The notes under the pieces: model-generated
Databases searched by the model: none
The model's input: only the letters and a program-made list of their open reading frames with translations
What the model was told of the DNA's origin: nothing
Part shown: piece after piece, positions 9,029 through 16,827 of the stretch
How positions within the stretch are numbered: the first letter of the stretch is position 1
Layout of the letters: every line of letters starts with the position of its first letter
Program-made: the position numbers and the translations under genes
From: Halomonas salipaludis
GTDB taxonomy: Bacteria; Pseudomonadota; Gammaproteobacteria; Pseudomonadales; Halomonadaceae
Direction of reading: 5' to 3'
NCBI RefSeq assembly: GCF_002286975.1
Contig: NZ_NSKB01000002.1
Location: 718,780 to 782,779, forward strand
Length of the DNA stretch: 64,000 nucleotides

Positions 9029-9042
9029 TGAATAAATATTCA
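9029..9042. promoter_or_regulatory. Start-proximal operator-like inverted repeat TGAATA-NN-TATTCA
   Basis: TGAATAAATATTCA has the same half-sites and 2-base spacer as the copy at 8803-8816, and extends one more base pair on each side (A/T). It ends 17 bases before the start codon at 9060, where a bound repressor would block transcription. Confidence 0.6.
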
Positions 9043-9059
9043 TAGCGAGGCAATGCTTC

Positions 9060-9887
9060 ATGTCTATAACGGTATTAGCTCCAGACGAACTGGCACGGAA
9101 GTGCCGTGATATGAGAACGACGATCATCAAGACCATCGGCGACGCCAACATGGGCCACATTGGCGGTGATCTATCTGTCATCGACATTCTTGGCACGCTG
9201 TACTTCAACGTACTGAACGTGAACCCGGCGGAACCGACCGCCCCAAACCGTGACCGCTTCATCTTGAGTAAGGGACACTGTGCGGTCGCTCTTTACACAA
9301 CCATGGCCCACGCCGGCTACTTCCCAGTGGCGGAGCTCGCCACCTTCATCCAGCCCAAGTCGCGGCTCAATGGCCACCCCTGCAACGAGAAGCTACCCGG
9401 CGTGGAAACCAGTACCGGTCCCCTGGGGCACGGGCTGCCTGTCGGTGTCGGCGCTGCCATCGGCGCCAAGATTCAAAAGAAAGCCTGGCAGGTCTTCGTC
9501 GTCGTCGGTGACGGTGAGATCCAGGAAGGTAGTAACTGGGAAGCGGCCATGACTGCGGCCCACAAGGAACTGGACAACCTGACACTGATCGTCGACCGCA
9601 ATCGCCTCCAGCAGGGGGATCGCACTCATGACGTGACCTCTCTAGATCCCCTGGCCGAACGCTTCACCGCTTTCGGCTGGGAAGCACTCGAAGTCGACGG
9701 CCATGACTACGGTGCCCTCATCGAGGCACTGAAGGGTCCTCGTGCCGGTAAGCCACGCTGCATCGTGGCCAATACCCTCAAGGGCAAGGGCGTGTCCTTC
9801 ATCGAGGATCGTGTCGAGTGGCACCACAAGGTACCGAGCCCGGAACAAGTCAAAGAAGCACTGAACGAGCTGGAGCGAGGCGCATAA
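9060..9887 (+). CDS. Split transketolase, N-terminal (thiamine-diphosphate-binding) subunit
   Basis: A 275-residue protein equal to the first domain of transketolase. The thiamine-diphosphate motif is visible as GDGEIQEGSNWEAAM ending in DRN (about residues 151-180), and the active-site His regions are present (GDANMGHIGG, LSKGHC, GPLGHGLPVG). Together with the next gene it should transfer a two-carbon ketol unit between phosphorylated sugars. Split transketolases of this type serve specialised routes in bacteria, such as the apulose-4-phosphate transketolase AptAB, as well as pentose phosphate metabolism. It is the first gene of the catabolic operon and its stop is 2 bases before the next start. 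Confidence 0.88.
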   Translation: MSITVLAPDELARKCRDMRTTIIKTIGDANMGHIGGDLSVIDILGTLYFNVLNVNPAEPTAPNRDRFILSKGHCAVALYTTMAHAGYFPVAELATFIQPKSRLNGHPCNEKLPGVETSTGPLGHGLPVGVGAAIGAKIQKKAWQVFVVVGDGEIQEGSNWEAAMTAAHKELDNLTLIVDRNRLQQGDRTHDVTSLDPLAERFTAFGWEALEVDGHDYGALIEALKGPRAGKPRCIVANTLKGKGVSFIEDRVEWHHKVPSPEQVKEALNELERGA

Positions 9888-9889
9888 CG

Positions 9890-10834
9890 ATGGCAACCAT
9901 GGATAAATCACAGCTACACGACTGCCGTGACGCTTTTGCAGCAACACTGGAAGCGCTTGCCGAGCAGAACGAGAACATCGTTACTGTCGTCAACGATTCT
10001 ATTGGCTCTAGCAAGCTCAACGGCTTCCGGAAGAAGTGGCCAGAGCGCTTGATCAATGTCGGCATTGCCGAGCAGACCTTGGTGGGGTCGGGTGCTGGCC
10101 TGGCGAACGCCGGCCTGGTGCCGTTCGTCTGCGCAGCATCGTGTTTCCTAACGGGACGTGCGCTGGAACAGATCAAGGCCGACATCGCCTACTCCAATGC
10201 CAACGTCAAGATGTGTGGCATGAGCAGCGGCGTTGCCTATGGCGAGCTGGGACCAACCCACCACTCCATCGAGGACCTGGCATGGACGCGCCCCCTGGCG
10301 GGCCTGGACATTTTCGTACCGGCAGACGACATCGAGACCGCGGCCGTGATTCGCTATGTGGCACAGAGCGACCATCCGTGCTTCGTGCGTCTGAGCCGCA
10401 TGGGCGTTCCCACCGTGCTGCCCAAGGATTACGAATTCGTTCCCGGTAGGGCCGTGCCCCTACGGGAAGGCAACGACATCACCCTGATCGGTTGCGGCGT
10501 GACCGTCTGCCGTGTGCTCGACGCGGCCGAGCGCCTGGCAAGTGACGGGATCCAGGCACGTGTCATCAACTTCTCGAGCATCTCACCCCTCGACAGAGAC
10601 ACCATCGTCAAGTGTGCTCGAGAAACCGGCCATCTATTGACTGTCGAAGAGCACAGCGTACGTGGCGGCATGGGTAGCGCCATTGCGGAGGTCGTGGTCA
10701 GCGAGGCGCCTTGCAAAATGTCGCTGCTGGGCTTCCCTGAATTTGCCCCCACCGGCTCTGCCGAGTGGCTGCTTGATAACACCGGCATGTCGGTAGACGG
10801 CATCGTGGCTTCAGCCAAAACACTGCTTGGATGA
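9890..10834 (+). CDS. Split transketolase, C-terminal subunit
   Basis: 314 residues covering the pyrimidine-binding and C-terminal domains of transketolase. Visible signatures are NVGIAEQTLVGSGAGLA (the Glu that activates the thiamine cofactor) and GPTHHSIEDLAWTRPL (substrate and phosphate contacts). I chose the ATG at 9890 (MATMDKSQ) because it follows the N-subunit stop by 2 bases, which suggests translational coupling. The frame is open further upstream, but only inside the preceding gene. The stop codon is 7 bases before the kinase start. Confidence 0.88.
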   Translation: MATMDKSQLHDCRDAFAATLEALAEQNENIVTVVNDSIGSSKLNGFRKKWPERLINVGIAEQTLVGSGAGLANAGLVPFVCAASCFLTGRALEQIKADIAYSNANVKMCGMSSGVAYGELGPTHHSIEDLAWTRPLAGLDIFVPADDIETAAVIRYVAQSDHPCFVRLSRMGVPTVLPKDYEFVPGRAVPLREGNDITLIGCGVTVCRVLDAAERLASDGIQARVINFSSISPLDRDTIVKCARETGHLLTVEEHSVRGGMGSAIAEVVVSEAPCKMSLLGFPEFAPTGSAEWLLDNTGMSVDGIVASAKTLLG

Positions 10835-10841
10835 GGACCCC

Positions 10842-12335
10842 ATGATGACGACGTCTGCCATTCTGGCCATCGATCAAGGTACGACCAACTCCAAGGCGGT
10901 GTTGGTGGATCTAAGCGGCAATATCATCGCCAGAGCTCACATGCCCGTGCCCTGCTACTACCCGCAGCCGGGATGGGTCGAGCAGTCGGGCGAAGAGATC
11001 GTGCGAAGCGTCATGGGCGCGATCGACAAGTGTCTCGCCTCTCAACCGGACGTCGTCGTCGCTGCCATTGGCATTTCCTCGCAGCGCGAATCCGCTATCG
11101 CCTGGGACTCTGACACAGGCAAGCCCCTGGCACCCTGTGCCAGTTGGCAGTGCCGCCGCAGCCAGCCCTTCTGCGACGAACTCAAGCGCCTGGGACTGAA
11201 TGCCCGGGTGCAGGAACTGTCCGGACTCCCCATCGATCCCCTCTTCTCCGGATCGAAGTTTCGCTGGCTACTCGATTCCCTGGAAACCGGGCAGAGCCGG
11301 GGCAATGTGCGCTTAGGCAACATCGACAGCTGGCTGCTGTGGAATCTCACCGGCGGAGTGGCGCATCTGACGGATACGTCGAACGCTTCCAGAACGCAAC
11401 TGTGTGATATCAGTACGGGACAGTGGTCTCCGGAACTGCTTGATATCTTCGGCATCCCACACGACATGCTGCCGACGATTCGCCCATCGAGCTACGCCTT
11501 CGGCACTACGAGTCAGTTCGGCTCGCTCAAGGCTGGCATCCCCATTCTGTCAATGATTGGTGATTCTCACGCAGCCCTATTCGCCCAGGGTGGATTCCGT
11601 CCGGGCATCGTCAAAGCGACCTACGGCACGGGCTCCTCGGTCATGACCGCCACCGAGAACCGTCTGATTCGGGCCGAAGGCCTGGCCACGACGGTGGCCT
11701 GGGAAACGGCCGAAGGCAGGACTTACGCCCTGGAAGGCAACATTACGGTGAGTGCCGCCGTACTGCCCTGGGTAGCCAAGCTGCTGGGGCTGGACGGTTC
11801 GGTCGAGCGCCTTGCCGAGTTGGCCGAATCCGCCGGCACCGAGGGGAGCGAAGTGCTGGTACCCGCCATGGTGGGGCTGGGCGCGCCACGCTGGGTCGGC
11901 GATGTCCGCGGACTACTGGACGGCCTGACCTTCAATACAGCGCGCGAAGACGTTGCACGGGCAGCCTTCGAGTCGATCACTTTCCAGATCAAAGATGTGG
12001 TCGATGTCGTGCGAGCGGCTTTCGAGCGTCACGGCCTCACGCCGCTGTCGGCGCTCAAGGCCGACGGAGGGGCAAGCGCCAACGGCTGGCTGATGCAACT
12101 CCAAGCCGATACGTTAAGGGTCCCCGTCCAGCGCGCCAAGCAAGCGGAGCTGTCCGCCTTGGGTGCAGCCTTGCTGGCCGGGAAAGCGCTCGGCACGTGG
12201 CCGACACCCGAAGCCCTGGCATCGGTGGCATCCGATTTCGACACCTTCGAGTACGTTGCTGCCACCGAGCTGGAGGCACGCCATGCAAACTGGCTGTCCT
12301 CCGTCGAGCGAACCCTTTCTCACCTCAAACGTTAA
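10842..12335 (+). CDS. FGGY-family carbohydrate kinase
   Basis: A 497-residue protein with the two FGGY domains: an N-terminal phosphate-binding start (AILAIDQGTTNSKAVLVD) and a C-terminal ATP-binding segment (LKADGGASANGWLMQ, then ELSALGAALLAG). Family members phosphorylate glycerol, xylulose, ribulose, erythrulose, apulose and related polyols or ketoses; the sequence alone does not fix the substrate. Beside a transketolase pair and two dehydrogenases the likely substrate is a ketose. An ATG at 10842, after GAGG at 10833-10836, is preferred over a TTG at 10827. Confidence 0.85.
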   Translation: MMTTSAILAIDQGTTNSKAVLVDLSGNIIARAHMPVPCYYPQPGWVEQSGEEIVRSVMGAIDKCLASQPDVVVAAIGISSQRESAIAWDSDTGKPLAPCASWQCRRSQPFCDELKRLGLNARVQELSGLPIDPLFSGSKFRWLLDSLETGQSRGNVRLGNIDSWLLWNLTGGVAHLTDTSNASRTQLCDISTGQWSPELLDIFGIPHDMLPTIRPSSYAFGTTSQFGSLKAGIPILSMIGDSHAALFAQGGFRPGIVKATYGTGSSVMTATENRLIRAEGLATTVAWETAEGRTYALEGNITVSAAVLPWVAKLLGLDGSVERLAELAESAGTEGSEVLVPAMVGLGAPRWVGDVRGLLDGLTFNTAREDVARAAFESITFQIKDVVDVVRAAFERHGLTPLSALKADGGASANGWLMQLQADTLRVPVQRAKQAELSALGAALLAGKALGTWPTPEALASVASDFDTFEYVAATELEARHANWLSSVERTLSHLKR

Positions 12336-12365
12336 GTGGACGTTACGCATACAAAAGGTGGCGCG

Positions 12366-13328
12366 ATGAAACCGGAATATGAGCTCCGACTAGTGACCAA
12401 GGCAGCCCACCTCTACTGGGTAGAGCAGGTGCGGCAAGTCGATATTGCCGCCAGGTTAAGCCTGTCCCAGGCAGGCGTATCGCGCCTGCTGAGACGGGCA
12501 CAAAAAGAGGGCATCGTTTCGATCAGCATCAAGCCACCGGAGGGCACCTACCACCTGCTCGAGGAGGAACTGGCCAGCAAGCTCGGTCTGGACGAAGTGG
12601 TGGTGACCTCCTGCCCAGACAACAGCGACAACGCCATCGTGTCGAGCATTGGCGAAGCGGCAGCGCAGTATCTGGCATCCACACTGCGCGAAAGCGACAG
12701 AGTTGGCATCTCGAGCTGGAGTTCGGCTCTGGTGGCCCTGTCCGAGCACTTGCCGGCCAAAGGACAGATAAAGGCCGAACGCGTAGTGCAGCTGATGGGT
12801 GGGATGTCTCACGATCGTGCCGAGCACTTGGCGGAAAACCTGACCCTTCAGCTTGCCAATCGGCTCGCTGCACGCCCTGCCTTCATGCACGTCGCCGGAA
12901 TCGCTAGCACCTCTGATGCTCGCAAGGTGTTCTGCGAGGAACCTTATGTACGAGAGACCATGGCGCTCTTCGATGACCTCACCGTAGCGCTGGTCGGTAT
13001 CGGTACGCTCGCCCCCTCTCAGTTTCTCGCCCGAAGTGGCAACGCTTTCTCTGACGAGGAGCTCGCTGAATTGGCCGGCTGTGGCGCCGTGGGTGATGTC
13101 TGTCTGAGGTTCTTCGACGCTAATGGCCAGGCAGTGAGCCATGCCCTCGATGAGAGGGTGGTGGCGATCAGCGCCCCAAGCCTGAAGAAGGTGCCCCGTG
13201 TCGTTGGTGTAGCGGGTGGCCATCAAAAGGTGGCGTCGATCCGAGCCGCCGCCCTCGGAGGCTGGATCCAGGTACTGATTACCGACTGTTTCACCGCCGA
13301 GGCACTGGCCGAGAAGGCCAGCTTATAA
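12366..13328 (+). CDS. SorC/DeoR-type sugar-binding transcriptional regulator
   Basis: A 320-residue protein. Residues ~12-55 form a helix-turn-helix (YWVEQVRQVDIAARL, then SQAGVSRLLRRAQKEGIV) and the rest is the SorC-type phosphosugar-binding domain (segments such as VGISSWSSALVALSEHLP and IRAAALGGWIQVLITD). Regulators of this family respond to phosphorylated intermediates of the pathway they control. It is encoded inside the operon, 30 bases after the kinase, so autoregulation is likely. Candidate operators are the two TGAATA-NN-TATTCA repeats at 8803 and 9029. Confidence 0.85.
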   Translation: MKPEYELRLVTKAAHLYWVEQVRQVDIAARLSLSQAGVSRLLRRAQKEGIVSISIKPPEGTYHLLEEELASKLGLDEVVVTSCPDNSDNAIVSSIGEAAAQYLASTLRESDRVGISSWSSALVALSEHLPAKGQIKAERVVQLMGGMSHDRAEHLAENLTLQLANRLAARPAFMHVAGIASTSDARKVFCEEPYVRETMALFDDLTVALVGIGTLAPSQFLARSGNAFSDEELAELAGCGAVGDVCLRFFDANGQAVSHALDERVVAISAPSLKKVPRVVGVAGGHQKVASIRAAALGGWIQVLITDCFTAEALAEKASL

Positions 13329-13408
13329 CACCACAGTGAATGGTGCAGCGACAGGCGATTCACTAGGCACTACAGACGTGGCACATGTCGTAAAGGAGGA
13401 TCGAGATA

Positions 13409-14206
13409 ATGAAACGCTTTGAAGGTCAGGTAGCGGTCGCTGTCGGAGCTGATAGGGGCATTGGTCTTGCCATTGCAAAGCGCTTCGCCATGGAAGGGGC
13501 GAATGTTGTTCTGGCATCGAATCGTGCCGAGGTCACCGACGTCGCCAAAGAGCTGCAGCATCAGGTCGAAGCTGCAGGACTTACCGGTAAGGTCATCGGC
13601 AGGCAAATGGACGTGACCAATAGCGCGCAGGTTGAAGCCTGTTACGCCAGTGTTGTCGATCAGTTTTCACGCCTCGACATCTCCGTACAGAATGCCGGTA
13701 TCATCACTATCGCCCGTTTGCAGGAGCTTCCTGAAGAAGACTGGGACAAGGTCATGGATGTCAATACCAAGGGCGTCTTTCTGTGCTGCAAGGCGGCGCT
13801 CAAGCATATGGAAAAAGCCGGTCACGGCACCTTGATCAACATGGCGTCTGGCCAGGCTCGCCAAGGTTTTATCTACACGCCGCACTATGCAGCCAGCAAA
13901 TTTGGAGTGCTTGGTATAACGCAGAGTCTCGCCCGTGAATTCGCATCCGCGGGCATAACAATAAACGCCATTTGTCCCGGCATCATCGAGACAGACATGT
14001 GGGTCTACAATGACCGGGAATGGGGTAATCTTCTAGGCAAGTACCAACCCGGTGAACTGATGAAGGAATGGGTGCAAAACATTCCAATGAGACGAACAGC
14101 ACAGCCAGAAGAAGTTGCTGGAACGGCAGCCTTTCTTGCCTCCGAAGATGCCCGCTATATCACGGGACAAGCCATCAATGTCGATGGTGGCCTGATCATG
14201 TCTTGA
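13409..14206 (+). CDS. Short-chain dehydrogenase/reductase (first of two)
   Basis: A 265-residue classical SDR with NAG motif (QNAGI), catalytic Ser (MASGQA), YAASK (Tyr-x-x-x-Lys) and a C-terminal ITGQAINVDGG. The cofactor loop reads VGADRGIG where TGxxxGIG is usual, so the conserved Thr is Val. A strong AAGGAGGA lies 9 bases before the ATG. In context it probably oxidises a polyol or interconverts sugar intermediates; NAD is more likely than NADP but not provable here. The 80 bases between regulator and this gene contain a weak 7-bp inverted repeat (AGTGAAT/ATTCACT, 13335-13364). Confidence 0.85.
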   Translation: MKRFEGQVAVAVGADRGIGLAIAKRFAMEGANVVLASNRAEVTDVAKELQHQVEAAGLTGKVIGRQMDVTNSAQVEACYASVVDQFSRLDISVQNAGIITIARLQELPEEDWDKVMDVNTKGVFLCCKAALKHMEKAGHGTLINMASGQARQGFIYTPHYAASKFGVLGITQSLAREFASAGITINAICPGIIETDMWVYNDREWGNLLGKYQPGELMKEWVQNIPMRRTAQPEEVAGTAAFLASEDARYITGQAINVDGGLIMS

Positions 14207-14262
14207 CTTTTAAACTCTAGACCCAGCTTGCAATAGAAAATATATAAACCGAGGCATTTACT

Positions 14263-15060
14263 ATGAGCACATCTTACGATATGTCCCTTAAATACGGCGT
14301 CGACTTTAACTTTACCATTGAAGGGAAAGTCGTCGTGGTTACTGGGGGGCTCGGTGGTATTGCCACAGCCGCCAATGAGGCCTTGCTAAGCAAAGGCGCC
14401 AAGATCGCCATCTTCTATCCAGACTTCGAAAAAGACCGTGTCGACGAAGCGATGGGAAGATATCCCAGCGATCGCGTCCGTGCCTGGTGCTGTGATGTCA
14501 CCAAAGAAGATCAGGTAGATGCCTGCATCGATGAGGTAATACAGCACTTCGGTACCATCGATGTACTCGTCAACGCCGCAGGCACCATCACTTTAACTCC
14601 TGCAGAAGAGATCTCCCTTATCGAATGGCAACGCCAGGTGGATGTTAATTTCACCGCCCCCTTCCTATGCTCAAAGGCAGTCGGCCGCCATATGCTGACC
14701 CGTGGCAAGGGTGGCAAGATTATCAATATTGCCTCCCAGGCAGCTACCGTCGCTATTGACCAGCATTGTGCCTATACATCTGCCAAAGCGGGGCTTCTCG
14801 GTATGACCAAGAGCCTAGCCAAGGAGTGGGGGCCGCGTGGCATCAATGTGAACAGTATTTCGCCTACCGTGGTGCTTACACCCATGGGTGCTGCCGCCTG
14901 GGAAGGGGAAAAGGGAGAACGGATGAAGTCGATGATTCCCATGGGAAGGTTTGCTTATACCGATGAGATCGCTGCCAGCATTCTTTTCCTGGCGTCTAAC
15001 GGTAGCGATATGATAAATGGCGCCGACTTGATGATCGATGGAGGGTACACAATTTGGTAA
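14263..15060 (+). CDS. Short-chain dehydrogenase of the polyol (GolD/D-threitol dehydrogenase-like) type
   Basis: A 265-residue SDR with an intact TGGLGGIA cofactor loop, NAAG, catalytic Ser (NIASQAA), YTSAK, and family-typical tail (SISPTVVLTPMGAAAWEGE, then MINGADLMIDGGYTIW). This pattern recalls GolD of Listeria and the D-threitol dehydrogenases, which oxidise open-chain polyols to ketoses with NAD. The assignment to that subgroup is from memory of sequence and is moderately sure. It follows the first SDR by 56 bases with a GAGG before the ATG and precedes the transporter genes. Confidence 0.75.
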   Translation: MSTSYDMSLKYGVDFNFTIEGKVVVVTGGLGGIATAANEALLSKGAKIAIFYPDFEKDRVDEAMGRYPSDRVRAWCCDVTKEDQVDACIDEVIQHFGTIDVLVNAAGTITLTPAEEISLIEWQRQVDVNFTAPFLCSKAVGRHMLTRGKGGKIINIASQAATVAIDQHCAYTSAKAGLLGMTKSLAKEWGPRGINVNSISPTVVLTPMGAAAWEGEKGERMKSMIPMGRFAYTDEIAASILFLASNGSDMINGADLMIDGGYTIW

Positions 15061-15127
15061 TAGAAAAATTTTTATGTAGAAGAACGGCAAAATAAACAAA
15101 TCTTTGTACAGAAAAAGGATCACAACA

Positions 15128-16108
15128 ATGAAGAGAAAAACACTCCAGCTTATCAAACAGTCCACAGCGCTGGCCTCAATGTCGGCCATGGTTTTCCTCA
15201 CTGGCGTCAGCACGTTGCATGCTCAGGACAACAGTGTACAAGGCAACATCGCCATTCTCGTCAATTCACTGGATAACCCTTACTATGCTGCGGAAGCCAA
15301 TGCCGCCAAGGCCCAAGCCGAAGAGTTGGGTTATGAAGCGAGGGTCTTTTCCCATAGCGAAGATGTGAATCGCCAGCGTGAACTTATCAACTCCATAGTA
15401 GCCCAAGGAGCAAATGGTATTGTACTGGACAATGCTGACTCATCAGCCAGCGTCGCAGCAGTGCGTTACGCCACGGAGCACAATGTGCCTGTTGTGTTGA
15501 TCAACCGTGAGATTCCTGAGGATGGTATTGCCATCGCACAGCTAACCCACAATAACGTGCAAGCAGCCTCTCAGGTCGCAGAGGCTTTTATCGAGAAGGT
15601 TGGTGAATCAGGGAAGTATGTCGAGCTGACCTGTAACTTGGCAGATAACAACTGCGTCACACGCTCCACCGCTTACCATCGCGTACTCGATCAGTACCCT
15701 GATCTGGAAATGGTCGCGCGCCAGGATGCCGGAGGTGAGCTACTGAGGGCTAAGCAAGCAATGGATTCCATTCTTCAAGAGCACTCAGACATCACTGGTG
15801 TCATTGCAGGTAACGGCCCGGTTGCGCTTGGAGCCATCGCGTCACTGGAAGCTGCTGGCATAACAGATGTCACTGTAGTCGGCATCGACGGCAGTAATGA
15901 TGAGCGAGATGCGGTGCTGGATGGAAGACTCTATGCAACTGCCATGCTCCAGGCTCAGGAGCTTGCCCGTCAGGGTGTCAATCAGCTGCACCAGTACCTC
16001 GAGACCGGAGAGACCGGAGAGTCGGAAGAGCGTCAGCTCTTTCGCGGAGTTCTGATCACGGAAGACAATGCCGATTACGTCAACGACTTCGAATATCAGA
16101 GTAACTAA
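15128..16108 (+). CDS. Sugar/polyol ABC transporter periplasmic binding protein (RbsB-like)
   Basis: 326 residues from the ATG at 15128, which has AAGGA 11 bases upstream; the frame is open to 15104. The signal peptide ends at LHA-QD. The mature part is a type-1 periplasmic binding protein (LNNPYY-like start VNSLDNPYYAAEAN, IVAQGANGIVLDNAD, VVGIDGSND), as in ribose- and polyol-binding proteins. It captures the substrate and delivers it to the ATPase and permease encoded downstream. The region is less GC-rich than the transketolase genes. Confidence 0.87.
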   Translation: MKRKTLQLIKQSTALASMSAMVFLTGVSTLHAQDNSVQGNIAILVNSLDNPYYAAEANAAKAQAEELGYEARVFSHSEDVNRQRELINSIVAQGANGIVLDNADSSASVAAVRYATEHNVPVVLINREIPEDGIAIAQLTHNNVQAASQVAEAFIEKVGESGKYVELTCNLADNNCVTRSTAYHRVLDQYPDLEMVARQDAGGELLRAKQAMDSILQEHSDITGVIAGNGPVALGAIASLEAAGITDVTVVGIDGSNDERDAVLDGRLYATAMLQAQELARQGVNQLHQYLETGETGESEERQLFRGVLITEDNADYVNDFEYQSN

Positions 16109-16175
16109 GCTGAGCGGTGGGAGTGGTGGATTCCACCACTTCCACTACATCATCGGAGTGATACGCGGTGCCGAT

Positions 16176-16826
16176 ATGAACAATACATCCTGTATAGCAC
16201 GCACCTTCGGCTTGGCAATATTGACGTCCACCACTCTGATCCTGAGTGGTTTCACGATTGTCTCATCCGAAGAGCTCATCGAGATAAAAACCGGAGGCAC
16301 TCCCCCCTCCATAGATGCATCGTCGTTGCTCTATGACGACATCATTCCTTGGGCCTCATCCTCCACTAGAAATGTTGGCGAAGTATTATCGGCCATCGAG
16401 AATCAAGGTTTCGAAACGACCTGTGAAGAATATGGTATTCAGAAGGGGCAAGCCTTCCCCTGTACTTTCTGGATCCAGACTTCTGGCGTGATAGACAACA
16501 TCGACACTTCTTCCCGTGTCGGAAAGATTACTCTCTCTGACACTGGTAGTGGAAGTGAAGTGGTGATCCTGTCAGGTCCCGTCATTCCCGGAACAGCCCT
16601 GCGTGATGGCTATCCCGACATTGTCTACAACGACTTCAGCAACCAAGATGCTTTTGCCTCTTTTTCGGATGACCTAAACAATGAAGTGATCTCGATCATT
16701 GAAAACTTTGGTGAGGTCACACCGGGTGATCGGATTAGCGTCGTGGGAGCCTATGCCACCTGGACTGGAATGGACTCAACAATCCAGGTTGTCCCAGTAT
16801 CCCTTGAAAGAGTGGGAGGCGAATGA
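16176..16826 (+). CDS. DUF2291 family periplasmic protein of a sugar ABC operon
   Basis: A 216-residue exported protein. The segments FWIQTSGVIDNIDTSS, GPVIPGTALRDG and VYNDFSNQDAFASF are the signature of DUF2291, a family of predicted periplasmic lipoproteins found in operons of RbsABC-type transporters; its role is unknown. The hydrophobic leader here reads LILSGFTIV, where the family usually has a lipobox Cys at the Phe position, so lipidation seems lost. A GTG at 16158 is an alternative start. The stop overlaps the region just before the ATPase start (1 base between them), so the genes are coupled. Confidence 0.8.
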   Translation: MNNTSCIARTFGLAILTSTTLILSGFTIVSSEELIEIKTGGTPPSIDASSLLYDDIIPWASSSTRNVGEVLSAIENQGFETTCEEYGIQKGQAFPCTFWIQTSGVIDNIDTSSRVGKITLSDTGSGSEVVILSGPVIPGTALRDGYPDIVYNDFSNQDAFASFSDDLNNEVISIIENFGEVTPGDRISVVGAYATWTGMDSTIQVVPVSLERVGGE

Positions 16827-16827
16827 C

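Larger units (their letters stand above)
8595..9059 (+). promoter_or_regulatory. AT-rich control region upstream of the catabolic operon
   Basis: About 465 bases without a convincing gene, clearly AT-richer than the flanks towards its right end. It contains two TGAATA-NN-TATTCA inverted repeats (listed separately) and a 12-bp palindrome TATAAATTTATA at 9008-9019. A possible -35 (TTGACG, 8973-8978) has no clear -10 at standard spacing, so the promoter cannot be placed with confidence. A GAGG at about 9046 serves as ribosome binding site for the first gene. Confidence 0.55.

Noticed and set aside
9060..10834. Sulfoquinovose (sulfo-transketolase) pathway as the role of the split transketolase
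   Set aside because: No sulfosugar isomerase, kinase or sulfolactaldehyde/sulfonate-export gene is nearby; the FGGY kinase and polyol SDRs point elsewhere.
13335..13364. 7-bp inverted repeat upstream of the first SDR as an operator
   Set aside because: AGTGAAT/ATTCACT is short with a 16-base spacer and does not match the TGAATA-NN-TATTCA pattern; chance is likely.
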